Positions 44,147 through 54,402 of a DNA stretch of 64,000 nt are shown in pieces (the stretch's first letter is position 1; the number at the start of each line of letters is the position of its first letter). The notes beneath the pieces were generated by a model, which was not told where the DNA came from, did no database searches, and saw only the letters and a list, made by a program, of their open reading frames with translations. The position numbers and the translations under genes are program-made. This DNA is from Puccinia triticina. Taxonomy: Eukaryota > Basidiomycota > Pucciniomycetes > Pucciniales > Pucciniaceae. Location: positions 2,294,001 to 2,358,000 of the forward strand of contig NC_070564.1 of the NCBI RefSeq assembly GCF_026914185.1, written 5' to 3'.

Positions 44147-44616
44147 AAGAATTTGAAGACTGGTTGAAAGTTCTGTCGCTGTCGGCGCTCGTTTCTTTCA
44201 GGACGGGGGCAAAAAAACTGTAATGTAAGGATGTTAAACTGCTATGATCTTTTTGCAAGGTTGTCAGGAGGTAATCCAATGATTTGGATGACCAACGCGT
44301 TTCTCCCTTAAATCCTGGAGCAAAAAAAACAATGGCAAAACGCTTTCCGTCTGAAAATAAGTTGAAGGATGAAAAAGAAAATCAAAAAGAGGAAAATGAA
44401 AAGCCTTTTTTTCTTTTTTCTGGTTGATATACGATGTAAACTGAGTGCTAGTCTGAAGTAGCCTTCTGATAGAACTGGAAAATGAAACAAGAAAGCGATC
44501 CCGATCTTAACTTTAAACCATAGAGGAATAGAGAAGGCCATGTTCAAGATGGTGAAACCCTTAACAAAAGTAAACCCGTTGATGCGGGGAAAAGAAAAAG
44601 TCACATTTGTCACTTA
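44147..44616. other. SmB 3' flank
   Basis: AT-rich 3' untranslated and intergenic sequence; no gene seen. Confidence 0.5.
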
Positions 44617-44984
44617 CACGGCAGTTGCACGGATTAGGGTTTCGGCCGTCAAAACTGCCGTCAGAGCCAAGTGACAGTCAGATTGACCGCTCACCTAACG
44701 GCCTCCCGTCAGCCGTCAAACTGCCAGCCGAATTAACAGCCGAACCGCCGGCACTTGACTCCAGGCAAGTTTAACATATGTAACTTGCCTGGGGTCGGTT
44801 TGCCGACGAACATGGTTGACCAGACACCCGCCAGCTGGAACACAAAATGCTGTCAGAACAGCCCTAACCCAAAAGGGGCCCAAGACAACTCCGCTTATCG
44901 GAGATACATCACCCTTGGGGCCTTGGCCCTCAGGGCTCACCCATCCGCACTCCTCATTTTTTCCCAAGTCCCCTCATCGGAGGA

Positions 44985-45480
44985 CACTTCACCCTCCATC
45001 TCCCCCACCCTCACCAACCCACAACCTCAGCCAGACCTTCAACTTTATCCTCTCATTCCGTATCTCACAAGCAACGTGCTCCGATCGGCGCGCCCGAAGG
45101 TAGAAAGGCCTTCAAAGCCCACGAACTTGGCAGAACTGGTAAGTTCTAGTTCAATGGGAAGAGGGGCTCACCAAATTGCAAAGGCTGACACCTGGCATCT
45201 CCTGATGGGAAAAAGAATGAAAGAGGCTTGAATTGAGCAGCCTGTCAACCCGTCGACTGATGATCTTCCTCATTTTCATCATTTGACTAACTCCTCATTG
45301 GCCGTCTCCATCGCCTCGCCCAGCTACTCTGCATCCGGAGGCGCCTTGTCAACAAGCTCGAGCGTCGACCGACGTCATTCCAGTGTACCAAGTGAAAGGC
45401 GGCAGTCCAAACGTAAGCCGACACCTGCCGAGATCAAGTTGCGAGACGAGACCCGGAGTGTCAAAGCTCTGGTAGATAAA
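44985..45480 (+). pseudogene. Exon-like fragment of an unknown gene inside the TIR element
   Basis: Ser/Pro-rich coding-like sequence runs to KPTNLAEL, followed by a GTAAGT donor (about 45138). A second open stretch (45293-45470) reads SIASPSYSASGGALSTSSSV, then RRQSKRKPTPAEIKLRDETR, and ends in another possible donor (gtagat). The arrangement suggests two exons of a Ser-rich protein separated by an intron, cut on both sides. No family was recognised. Confidence 0.35.
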
Positions 45481-45600
45481 TTCCCTCTCTTCCTCTCTCC
45501 CCTCTTCTCTTCTCTAGCCAGCCATAAAAGCAGACCAAACGAAGAAAAAAAGAGATGAAAAACAAAACCAAAAAACACTGTACCATGCAATAAAAAAACA

Positions 45601-46190
45601 AAAAAAGTGCCCAGGTGGCCCTAAAACCTAATTGAGTGTGTCTTGTGAGTTGGCCCAAGAGGTGTGCCAAAAGCTATCGGAGAACGAGGGCTTTTTGTGG
45701 TCAAACAGTGGGTAAACGGCCCTGACCGCTTTTGTAGGGGGGCTTGGGTTGGACGGCGTGTTGCCGGACGGGTCGATGTGCCCTTACATTTGCCAGCGGG
45801 TTGTCCGCTTGCGCATTGGCGGGGGTGCCGTCAAGTTCGGCGGTCCGCTTGATGGTTGACGGGAGGCCGGCATGCGAACGGTCAACACTGGCTGGGGGGG
45901 AACCGTCAAATTGACGGCCAAACTTTGGCCGGATTGGCGGCGATGTGGAACCACTGAGTGTAGTCTCACCCCCGCCAATGCGCAAGCGGACAACCCGCTG
46001 GCAAATGTAAGGGCACATCGACCCGTCCGGCAACACGCCGTCCAACCCGAGCCCCCCTACAAAAGCGGTCAGGGCCGCTTGCCCACCGTTCGACCACCAT
46101 TCAACCACACACCACCAGCAATTTGCCGGCCGATCACATTACTCACGGGCACTTTCAGTTTTGGTTTAACGGCCACCAGGGCACTTTTTT
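45601..46190. mobile_element. Nested MITE with two inverted-repeat layers, about 590 bp
   Basis: The outer ends read AAAAAAGTGCCCAGGTGGCC and, inverted, AAAAAAGTGCCCTGGTGGCC. Inside, a longer inverted pair of about 120 bp (45718-45843 against 45963-46085) contains 'acggcgtgttgccggacggg'. The whole folds into a strong hairpin. Open frames across it on both strands are products of the palindrome. Confidence 0.8.
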
Positions 46191-46973
46191 TGTATTTTAT
46201 TGCATTTTAAATCGTTTTTTTATATATTGGTTTTTTTTTTTGATCTTTTATTGTTTTTTTAATCTTTTCTTTTTCTGAATACATGCTAGGGAGGGAAGGA
46301 GAGATAATGAAAAGAGAGGCTTGAGCAGGGATTCAGCGGGTGCAAACCATTAGTTGGAGACAGCGACAATCGAGCTGCCCAAGGCCTCGCTTGACAACTC
46401 GGACGTGGAGTGGTGGTTTGTGTGTATATGTGTGTGTGTGACAGGAGGGAATCAGGAAAGAAGTAGCGAGGGCTGGAGGGAGGGGGATGAAAGCGACGGC
46501 GAGACACAAGTACACATAATGAAGAAGAAGGAAACTAACGACGCCCGACGATGGAGATACGCGAGGGCCGGGGCCCCCTGGCGGCGCGGAATATCAGATG
46601 AAGAAGGAAAGAGACGGACGCGGGCTGGACATTGAGCCCCAAGATATATGTAAGTACGGTCGAGCCGCCCAAAACAGTCGGGGTCGGCGGGCGCCTTCTT
46701 TTGGGCCGGAAGTGGGCTTTTTTTGTGGATGCAGTAGAGAGGGTGCAAGGACAACAGGCGCCGGTCCGGGAACCGACAAGGCCGTGTTTTTTTTGGATGT
46801 TTAAATTAAGGGTGTGTTTGGTTGGGTGCGCATGGCTTTTTTTGGGGTGGTGGATGGTGGTGGTGGACAACAAGTGGTGGGGGTTCCCGGGTGCGGGGGC
46901 AGGCCGAGAGCGATAGACATAAATAGACGAGAGTTGAGAAGCGGCAGGGTTTTGTGAGGTGTTAGGGGAGAAG

Positions 46974-47480
46974 TTAATCGTCCATGGAGTCGGTGGAAGC
47001 CAGGCCGTCGATGCTCCCGCCGTCCTGGCTGCTGCTGATGCAGCTACTGGCGGTGCTGCTGGTGAGCAGAGGGTGGCGATGAGGGTGGTTGTTGGTGCCA
47101 ACGAGAGAGGAGAGGTTGAGGGCGGGGCCGGAGGGGTGGTGGCCGAGGGAGAGCAGGTGGAGACCCGTCCGGCCATGCGGCCCCGTGTGCTGGTAATGGT
47201 ATCGTAATCCGTTGATACTGCACCACACACAACAGCAGGTCAGAGACACGCGATCGATCGGAAGGGGCTTGGAGGCGGTGAATCTCGGTGAATACGCACT
47301 CTTTGTATGGCTTCCCACACACTGCATCGTGGCACACGAAAGCTTTTGATTCATCTTCGGCACTGAGCGTTTTCTGTGGGAAAGAGAAGAGTAGGGTGGG
47401 GGAGATGGAGGGTGGCGGTGATCCAATGAGCCGACTTAGAAAAAATGAGGCGGGTGGATGGATGAGGGCCAAGGGTGACG
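46974..47480 (-). pseudogene. Sfp1-like C2H2 zinc-finger gene fragment, captured in the TIR element
   Basis: A minus-strand exon encodes AEDESKAFVCHDAVCGKPYK and meets a GTGCGT donor (about 47305). The next exon, after a TGCAG acceptor (about 47225), reads INGLRYHYQHTGPHGRTGLH, then a Ser/His-rich tail ending SIDGLASTDSMDD at a stop near 46976. The joined pattern CX4C…NGLRYH resembles the Sfp1-type finger (usually …NGLKYH). The fragment's upstream part is missing at the TIR arm (47565). Whether it is expressed is unknown. Confidence 0.5.
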
Positions 47481-47766
47481 TGTCCCTCTGATGGGCGGAC
47501 TTTGTCTTGGCCCCCTCTGCCCTTTTTTTGGGGTTAGCCTGGAGCTTGCCACTGTTCCCACCGGGTCAAGCGCGTTTGTCAGCAAACCGGCCCCAGGCAA
47601 GTTATGTTAAACTTGCCTGGAGTCAAGTGCCGGCGGTTCGGCTGTTAATTCGGCTGGCAGTTTGACGGCTGATGGGAGGCCGTTAGGTGAGCGGTCAACC
47701 TGACTGTCACTTGGCTCTGACGGCAGTTTTGACGGCCAAAACCCTAATCCGTGCAACTGCCGTGTA

Positions 47767-47992
47767 TCCAAGCAGGCACTATGCCTGTTGGAGCTCGTGG
47801 AAATCAACGCAGCCAACTCTAATTGACAGGATAAGACTCCCTGTTAGTGGTTTTAATGTAGTACCACACATGTACATACTTAAAGTTATGGGCCTCTCCA
47901 ACGGAGAGTCTCTTTGATGCACCGCTCCCCCCAGAGCTTGAAGAGGCTCAGATAAGCTAGGGTTTATCTGACCTACCGCAACTTCAAGTACC
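47767..47992. other. Short intergenic stretch between two transposons
   Basis: No gene seen. Confidence 0.5.
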
Positions 47993-48282
47993 TCAGACCA
48001 TCCGCACCGGGCGCTAAGTTAGCCCGGATTAGGGCACTTAGCCCAACCCGGCAACCGCATTGGGCCAGATTAAGACAGGATCAACTTGACCCAGAGCTCC
48101 CTGTGGAGCTAGCCAGGTATAAATCTAGCCCCAGGTAATCCTGGGACTTAAATCAAAATGAATATTGAACACCGGCAGGATAAAGGCAGATTATCCTCCT
48201 CCAAGTCCATACACCCTGTATCTTCAAAATATTGCATTTGAAAAAATCAACCATACTCCTCAATCACATCCAAGAACAATCG

Positions 48283-50593
48283 ATGTCTGGCAACAACAAC
48301 GAGCAAGACTCATCGAAAAAAAAACGGGCGCCAAATTTCACTTCCAAAGAGGATGTCCAACTTGCAAAGAGCTGGGTTGTCATCTCCGAGGATGCTATTT
48401 GATCAAATCAACAGAGCAAAGACAAATTCTTTGCTCGGATTGCCGAAGATTACAACACCTACACTTCGGGAGCTCAGAGAGATGCTAATCAGCTGCAGTC
48501 GAGGTGTTTTTTTTGTCTCTTCTTGTTGATTCATTCATGTCCTGACATCTTTTGGGCTGGCAGATCTATCTAGGTGGAAGATCATTCAACCTGCAATCCT
48601 GCAATTCGGGGCAATCCATGATCAAATCTCCAAGAATCCTGCGTCCGGATCCGCGCCCGCTGATTGGTTAAAGGACACGAAGGAGATGTTTTTCCGCACG
48701 GAAAAGAAGCTTTTCATTTATGAAAGTGGAATCTCCTCAAGGTGTCACCAAAGTGGCGGACAATCCTTGACGGAAAAGCAAAAAACGGCGCCCGACCCTC
48801 GGCAACCTCTTTGGTAAACCCCGCGCCAGCGCCGATGTCCAATCATCTTGACTCACAATTCTCACCGCCTGGAGACTCCAACATAGCATTGCAAGAAGCC
48901 AGTCAGACTACTGCTTCTCCTCTTTCTCAGTATAAACGGCCCGATGGCATCAAGAAAGAGAAACAACGGGTTGAGGAAAGCGAATTCCGGCGTCAAAAGT
49001 TGAAACTCCTCGAGAAAGCCACAAAGGATGCCGACCAAAGAATCACAGCAGCAATGCGTCTGAATGACATTCAAGAGCGACTTGCAGCCACCGAAGAGCA
49101 GAACGCTGAGCTCAGGGTGATGTTACAGAATGTTGCTTCCACCAGGAAAAAAAAATATTCACTTGATGGCAAGTGACATGATGCAGCTTTGGTTTCTGCT
49201 CCAGAGCTACTCCAGCGCTGCTCCAAGTCTGCTCCACCAGCACTTGTAGAGCTTGCCGGACTGCACCAGAGCACTCAATGTGGCACAGTCAGCTGATCCT
49301 AATTTTTTCCCAGGAACAGCTGAGCAGTAGGCATTGACTGAGCCTGGGCCAAAGCTGAGCATTGGCTGAGCCTGGGCCACAGCTGAGCATTGGATATTCC
49401 AAGCCTGAAACAAATCCAAGTGTCAGCTGGACCAAGAATATTCCAAATCTGAGCATCAGCTTAGCCAACAATGGTCCAAAGCTGAGCATTGGCTGAGCCA
49501 AGGCTGTTCTAAAGCTGAGTATCAGACGTTTTGAGACTATTCAAAAGATTAATATCACCTGAGCCAAGGCTGTTCCACAGCTGAGCATCAGCTGAGCCAA
49601 GGCTGGTCCACAGCTGAGCATCAGCTGAGCCAAGGCTGGTCCACAGCTGAGCATCAGCTGAGCATCAGCTGAGCCAAGGCTGGTCCACAGCTGAGCATCA
49701 GCTGAGCATCAGCTGAGCCAAGGCTGGTCCACAGCTGAGCATTGTCTTAGCCAAGGTTGGTCCACAGCTGAGCATCAGCTGAGCCAAGGCTGGTCCACAG
49801 ATGAGCATAAGCTGTTACAGGAGTGGTTAGACTCAGAATCTGAGCATAGGCTGGGCCAAGATTTATCCAAAGCTGAAAATCAGCTGAGCCAATACTGGTC
49901 CAAAGCTGAGCATTGGCTGGGCCAATGATAGTCCTAATCGGAGTCTAAGCTGAGCCATGAATGGAATAAAGCTGAAAATAAGCTGGGCCAGGACTGGTTC
50001 TGATCTGGGCAACAAAGCTGAGCATGAGCTGGGCACCAAAGCTGAGCATAAGCTGGGAGCTAAAGCTGAGTATCAGCTGACCAGAAATGGGGATCAGTGG
50101 TGCCCAGCAAAAACTGAGGATCTCCTGTGGAAATTCTTAAACTGTTTACATGGTGGGTAGATGGTGGGTAGATGATGGGTAGATGATGGGTAGATGGTGG
50201 GTAGCCCGCTGGAGCTGGCATGATGTCACTTGTCATCAAGTGACTATTTTTTTATCCTGGTGTTCCTGTGCAGATGAAGAGCTTCGAGAATATCTCTGTG
50301 CTCGCAGGAAGGATATTATGGAGAAGATCAGAAATCCCCGCCCCTCCGCCTCAAATGCTTTGGTATTGACTTCGGCTAATGGTACAAACGAAAGAGAAGA
50401 TCAACTGAACGATCCAGCCCAGACTCAGGACAACAATACACTGGGTACTCCAATTCCTTCACAACACCGACAACAACTTCCTCTTGGCAAAGCTGGCAAT
50501 GAAAGTTCCCAAGATCCCTTTTGCAAGGGGAGCCTTGAGCTTTTGTCCCCTTTGGCCGGACGCAACCCAAATATCAACCCTTACTTATTTTAA
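48283..50593 (+). pseudogene. PIF/Harbinger SANT/Myb-like accessory protein
   Basis: From the ATG at 48283: a Lys-rich start, then FTSKEDVQLAKSWVVISEDA, the trihelix/SANT-like DNA-binding start typical of the Harbinger second gene. A single TGA at 48400-48402 interrupts it, after which the same frame continues (SNQQSKDKFFARIAEDYNTY) to the first intron. The second exon begins at about 48562 (LSRWKIIQPAILQFG). After a frame change it continues with SPKWRTILDGKAK, RPDGIKKEKQRVEE and a coiled-coil (FRRQKLKLLEKATKDADQR). A third exon may start at about 50274 (DEELREYLCARRKDI). If so, the intron before it contains the whole 33-bp minisatellite. The accessory protein normally helps transposase nuclear import and DNA binding. 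Confidence 0.7.
49290..50090. repeat. 33-bp minisatellite within the Harbinger element
   Basis: The central array (about 49560-49830) repeats a 33-bp unit AGCTGAGCATCAGCTGAGCC-aaggctggtccac, with a shortened 12-bp variant (agctgagcatca) inserted twice. Degenerate copies extend on both sides. It is followed at 50150-50205 by a short ggtagatgatgg repeat. Confidence 0.9.
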
Positions 50594-50951
50594 AAACAAT
50601 TTTCTTCATGCATTTCATCTCAATTTATCTTCATGCATGTTTCCTTACTATTTTTTATCTCACTTCATATTATTATTACAGAGCTCACTCTGGCAATGCA
50701 AAAAAAAATTGCAAATAAACCATTCATTTCTTCTAAAACCAATCAATGTATTAGAAAAAAGGAAAACTAAATGGTTATTTGGAATCGGAGTCTGCATCAG
50801 ACTTGCTGAATTCATCTGAGTCAAATTCATAATTGCTGGTTTCCTCGTCCTTGGATCTACCACTGAGACTCCAAGTATGTGCAATGAGGTCCCTGAGGAG
50901 GTTGTCATGGATTGCTAGCGACTTCATTTCAATCGTTCAAATGAGCTGCTG

Positions 50952-52208
50952 TCAAAGAGGGAAAGGATTTGCGCAAGGTGGAATAAGTTGGAACAAGTGA
51001 TCAAGCTTGTATGGCCTGGGTGGATAGCAATGTTCAACCAACATATTGTGCAGAATTATGCACGTGCTCATGATGGCGGCAATGTCGCCTGGATACCACT
51101 GGAGCGCTGGCTTTGTGAAGATTTTCCATCTACCCTTCAAGATCCCAAAAGCGCGTTCAACATCTTTCCAAGCAGCTTCCTGACTCTTGGTATAGTATTT
51201 TGTTGCTTGATTGCGGGCCAACAAGCATTTTGACTCAATCAGCGTTGACCAGCGGTGATAAATCCCATCAACTAGATAGTACGCATTTTTGTATTTCTGT
51301 CCTTGAACCTCAAATTGAACATTCCAGGATGTGCCGGCTAGTGATGATTGAAAAAGGGGTGATCGGTTGAGAACATTGATATTGTTAAGTGCGCCTGGTG
51401 TTCCAAAAAAGGAATGCCATATCCAGGTGTCTTTCGTTGCAACTGCCTCCAAAACCAGTGTCGGCCCCTTCTCTTTTCCTTTAAACTGCCCAGCATGCGC
51501 GGTTGGACAGTTCTTCCAACCCCAATGCATGCAATCAAGGCTTCCCAGGCATCCTGGAAATCCTTGTGCAGCATTTTGACTGAGAATCCTCTCCAGATCC
51601 TCCTCTGTTGGGCTTCGCAAGTATACCAGGCCGTAGAGTTCTTGGATTGCACCGCAGAAGACAGACATATTTTGTCAAGCCGTCGTTTTGCCCAGGCAGC
51701 AATATTTGTTGGTTGCATCAAATGGCATCACATAGCCTAACTGTTGGAGGAAAGCAGTTATTTTCTTTTCTGGGCTGAGTCCGAGCTTTCCGGTACAGTC
51801 TGCTTTCTGGACAAAGTACAGGTAATTTGAGGTCAGGTCGTGAAGAATCTGCCTGAAGACTTCCTTGTCAAGTCAAAACCGTCACAAAAAGTCCTTGTTG
51901 CTATACCTAGCAGCAGTGTCAATAATGATCAGCATTGTCTTCCATACAATGAACATGAAAAAAAATTCACTATCATACCTTGCATTCTCGTTAAGGTAAT
52001 CAGCCATGAGCTTATTGTGGAAATCATATTGGTCACGGTCAATGTTTGGCCTTTGTCTGGTGGTTTCTTCAACTTCTCCATCTGAGTCAGAATCAAGTTC
52101 ATCGATGAGGGTTTGGACTGTTTCTGCATCATTGAGGAGATCTTGAATCATCTGCCAACCAACCTGGAGATGATGTTGTATTAATGAGCTTTCTTCTCTT
52201 TTGTCCAT
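50952..52208 (-). pseudogene. PIF/Harbinger DDE transposase
   Basis: Minus strand. The first segment (52208-51965) carries RDQYDFHNKLMADYLNENAR, the conserved N-terminal block. A gap or intron and a frameshift follow near 51900-51850, with stops in the QILHDLTSNYLYFVQKADCT region. The catalytic part is open from 51668: LGSLDCMHWGWKNCP (first Asp), NAYYLVDGIYHRWSTLI (second Asp) and ERAFGILKGRWKI (Glu). The DDE residues are intact, but upstream stops prevent a full product. Confidence 0.83.
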
Positions 52209-52673
52209 GGAGGTAGGGAGCCAGTGGAATTGATTGATGCGGGTGCAAGTGTTAGACTAGATTAGCTGTTTGATTTGCAGAGATGATCTCAGCCAATGCG
52301 GTTGACCATCTGGATTAGTGCTAGTCCGGGCTAAACCTGGAGGTTTAACCTAGCCTAATCCTAGCACCTGATGCAGATGCTCTCAGTCTCAGATTGGAGG
52401 CTCCTTGTTCAGCCTGGGCTGGCACAACCTTCATGTTTGGGGTGAGAGCTTTCAGCATTTTAGGTGGGATTTTTTTCCTCCCCTCTATCCGGTCTCTGCC
52501 CCCAAAAACCTTATTGCCCCTGTGCAACCAGGTGAAAGCTCCAATTTTTGTGCATCTTTCCATGGGGCTACCATCTCATCATGGCTTTAAGTTACACTTG
52601 CCCTTGCCCTTATTTTCTGACTGGAACAGCTCACCGCAGATCCAGTGAGGATTAAATGTCTCTCACATGGTGG

Positions 52674-53875
52674 CAACAATGGGAAGTTACTTACGTTACG
52701 TTATCCAGCGGTATTTTCGTAACGTAACTTCCCACCGTTACCAGATAACCTGTTATTGTTATCTGGTGAAACATTCCTGCGCTTGTTTGGATAACGTAAC
52801 AGAGGGGACTTTCCGCCTTGATGCCGCAAAAAAATAACGCCGATAACGCGTTAACCGCGTTATCTGGCCTACAAGCACAGTAAAATTGCCAAAAAAAACC
52901 GTGTTATCTGCACGTTATCCTCCTCAGATTGCGGGGAATAACATAACGTGTCTAGAAAAAAAGACAAAAAATAACGTAACTAAAACAACGCTGCCGTTGT
53001 GGTGGCCTTTTTCGTGGCGCTCATGGCGCGGAGGATTCCTCGAGTTTTTTTTTCAGCCATCAAGACAACAAATCACAGGGCATCAAGATCAATCAGCGCG
53101 CGACGCGCGCGGCGGGATCATCAAGATGTTTCAGGAGCAGGTCCCCGGTTCTCTTTGTGCTTGTTTTTGTTGCTTTTTCCTTCTTTTCTCTCCCAGTCTG
53201 ATGTTCTTCTGTTTCTTAAATGCGCGTGTTGGATGGTTTTGTATGCGGAGGGTTGGTTTTCTTTCTTTGGTGTTGTTTCTTTTCTGTTCTTTTCTCCCCT
53301 CCTCTTGTTGTTGTGGCGCGCTTGCGCGCGCGGGTGTATGATGACTTGTCCACAGCATGTCACAGCCCCGGAGTCTGAGTTCAGCTCGAACTCAGATGAT
53401 GGGGCGGCATGGGATTTCGTCTGAACCAAAATTTTGTTTGTCAGATCATCTCATCAACTCGAATCAAAAGTTTATTGATCTTTGTTCGCCGATATACTTG
53501 CGGGAGCTTCTGAGTTTCTCCTCTCAGCCCCCGCGCTGATCCTCTTCCAGATTCCTGTCCTTTAAGATCACTGTCCCCGGTCCAGTTCGCCGGCCCTTTT
53601 CCCCAGATTCTCAGCAAACAAACCACCGCCGACGGGAATCTACCCCCCGTTATCTCAAACCAAAATCCCCCCCCTCAAATTTCCGCTATCACTCGAATCC
53701 TAGAATCTTCCCCGGACCACCACGAAGGCAGCGCGCACCGCAACATTCCCTTCCAGTAACTGCCAACGGCCCAGCACCGGTCGGAGTTCCACGCCGTTAG
53801 CGCAACAATAACGGCACCAATTCAGTTACGTTATCCATTACTTTTTGTTATGGATAATGCAATTTCCCATTGTTG
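52674..53875. mobile_element. TIR element, 1.2 kb, flanked by a 7-bp duplication
   Basis: The left end CAACAATGGGAAGTTAC… and inverted right end CAACAATGGGAAATTGC…TTATCC are flanked by ATGGTGG on both sides (52667-52673, 53876-53882). The subterminal regions are full of gttacgttatcc/ggataacgtaac motifs in both orientations. The length of the duplication (7, perhaps 8 with one mismatch) suggests a hAT-like element. No transposase. It is interrupted by the repeat at 52999-53793. Confidence 0.8.
52999..53793 (+). mobile_element. 795-bp repeat nested in the TIR element, relative of 18635-19392
   Basis: It starts GTGGTGGCC, has a T-rich middle, a GC hairpin (gcgcgcttgcgcgcgc, about 53317-53332) and a 3' part with 'ccggaccaccacgaaggcagc' and 'ggcccagcaccggtcggagttcca'. 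All of these correspond to the 18.6-kb copy, although the 5' halves have diverged strongly. It lies between CCGTT at 52994-52998 and 53794-53798. Confidence 0.7.
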
Positions 53876-54100
53876 ATGGTGGTCTTGCAGTCAAACCCCT
53901 GTGGTTTTGTGTTTGTTTGTAAATTGTGGGTGGCAGTTTGTTGTTTAAGGTGGAACAGAGAATGGGTGGTATTGGTATGTAAGCTGCTTCCAAAGGGGAG
54001 ATGCCTACCAACAACTTGTTGCTTTCTCAGGATAAGTAAAAGCTGCAGCCAATAAGTTTTGATGACCAATTTCCAAATCCGCTATGCGTAAACCCCCTAA

Positions 54101-54399
54101 GAGCATCTCCACTGCAGGTGGTAAAATGCGTTGCCAAATCTTTGAGTTTGGCAACTGGGGTGCAGTTTTAGCCACCTGCAGCAAGGCAGCTTTGCACCAT
54201 GAGTTGCCATAATTGGCAGCTTGCAGTTGTGAAATGTTTAGTTTGGGCCTGTTGCTGGGGGAGAAGGTGAGTTGCAAATTACAGAATGCAAATTTGCCAA
54301 TTTGACCAGGCTTTGGCACTCATGGTGGTGTTGCTAAAGGGGTTTGGGGTGCTGTATTTGGTTTAGCAACCCGGTTTGGTACCTGCGGTGGAGATGCTC
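54101..54399. mobile_element. PIF/Harbinger MITE, 299 bp
   Basis: The ends GAGCATCTCCACTGCAGGT and, inverted, GAGCATCTCCACCGCAGGT are flanked by TAA (54098-54100, 54400-54402). The GAGCATCT terminus matches that of the Harbinger transposon at 47996-52382 and suggests the same superfamily. No coding content. Confidence 0.9.
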
Positions 54400-54402
54400 T
54401 AA

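Larger units (their letters stand above)
44617..47764. mobile_element. 3.15-kb TIR element with apparent captured exons
   Basis: The ends CACGGCAGTTGCACGGATTA and, inverted, the same at 47764, flanked by TA on both sides. The arms are about 200 bp (44617-44815 and 47565-47764) and include 'ccaggcaagttta' motifs. The interior holds a nested MITE (45601-46190), exon-like segments on the plus strand (about 44985-45480), and a zinc-finger gene fragment on the minus strand (46974-47480). No transposase was recognised. The layout resembles Pack-type TIR elements that carry host gene pieces. Confidence 0.8.
47996..52382. mobile_element. PIF/Harbinger transposon, two-gene, 4.39 kb, inactivated
   Basis: Imperfect inverted ends: GACCATCCGCACCGGGCGCT on the left, and GAGCATCTGCATCAGGTGCT as the reverse complement of the right end. 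They are flanked by the 3-bp duplication TCA (47993-47995, 52383-52385). It carries the two genes expected of the superfamily in convergent orientation: a SANT/Myb-like protein (plus strand, 48283-50593) and a DDE_Tnp_4 transposase (minus strand, 50952-52208). Both have disabling mutations. Confidence 0.88.
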
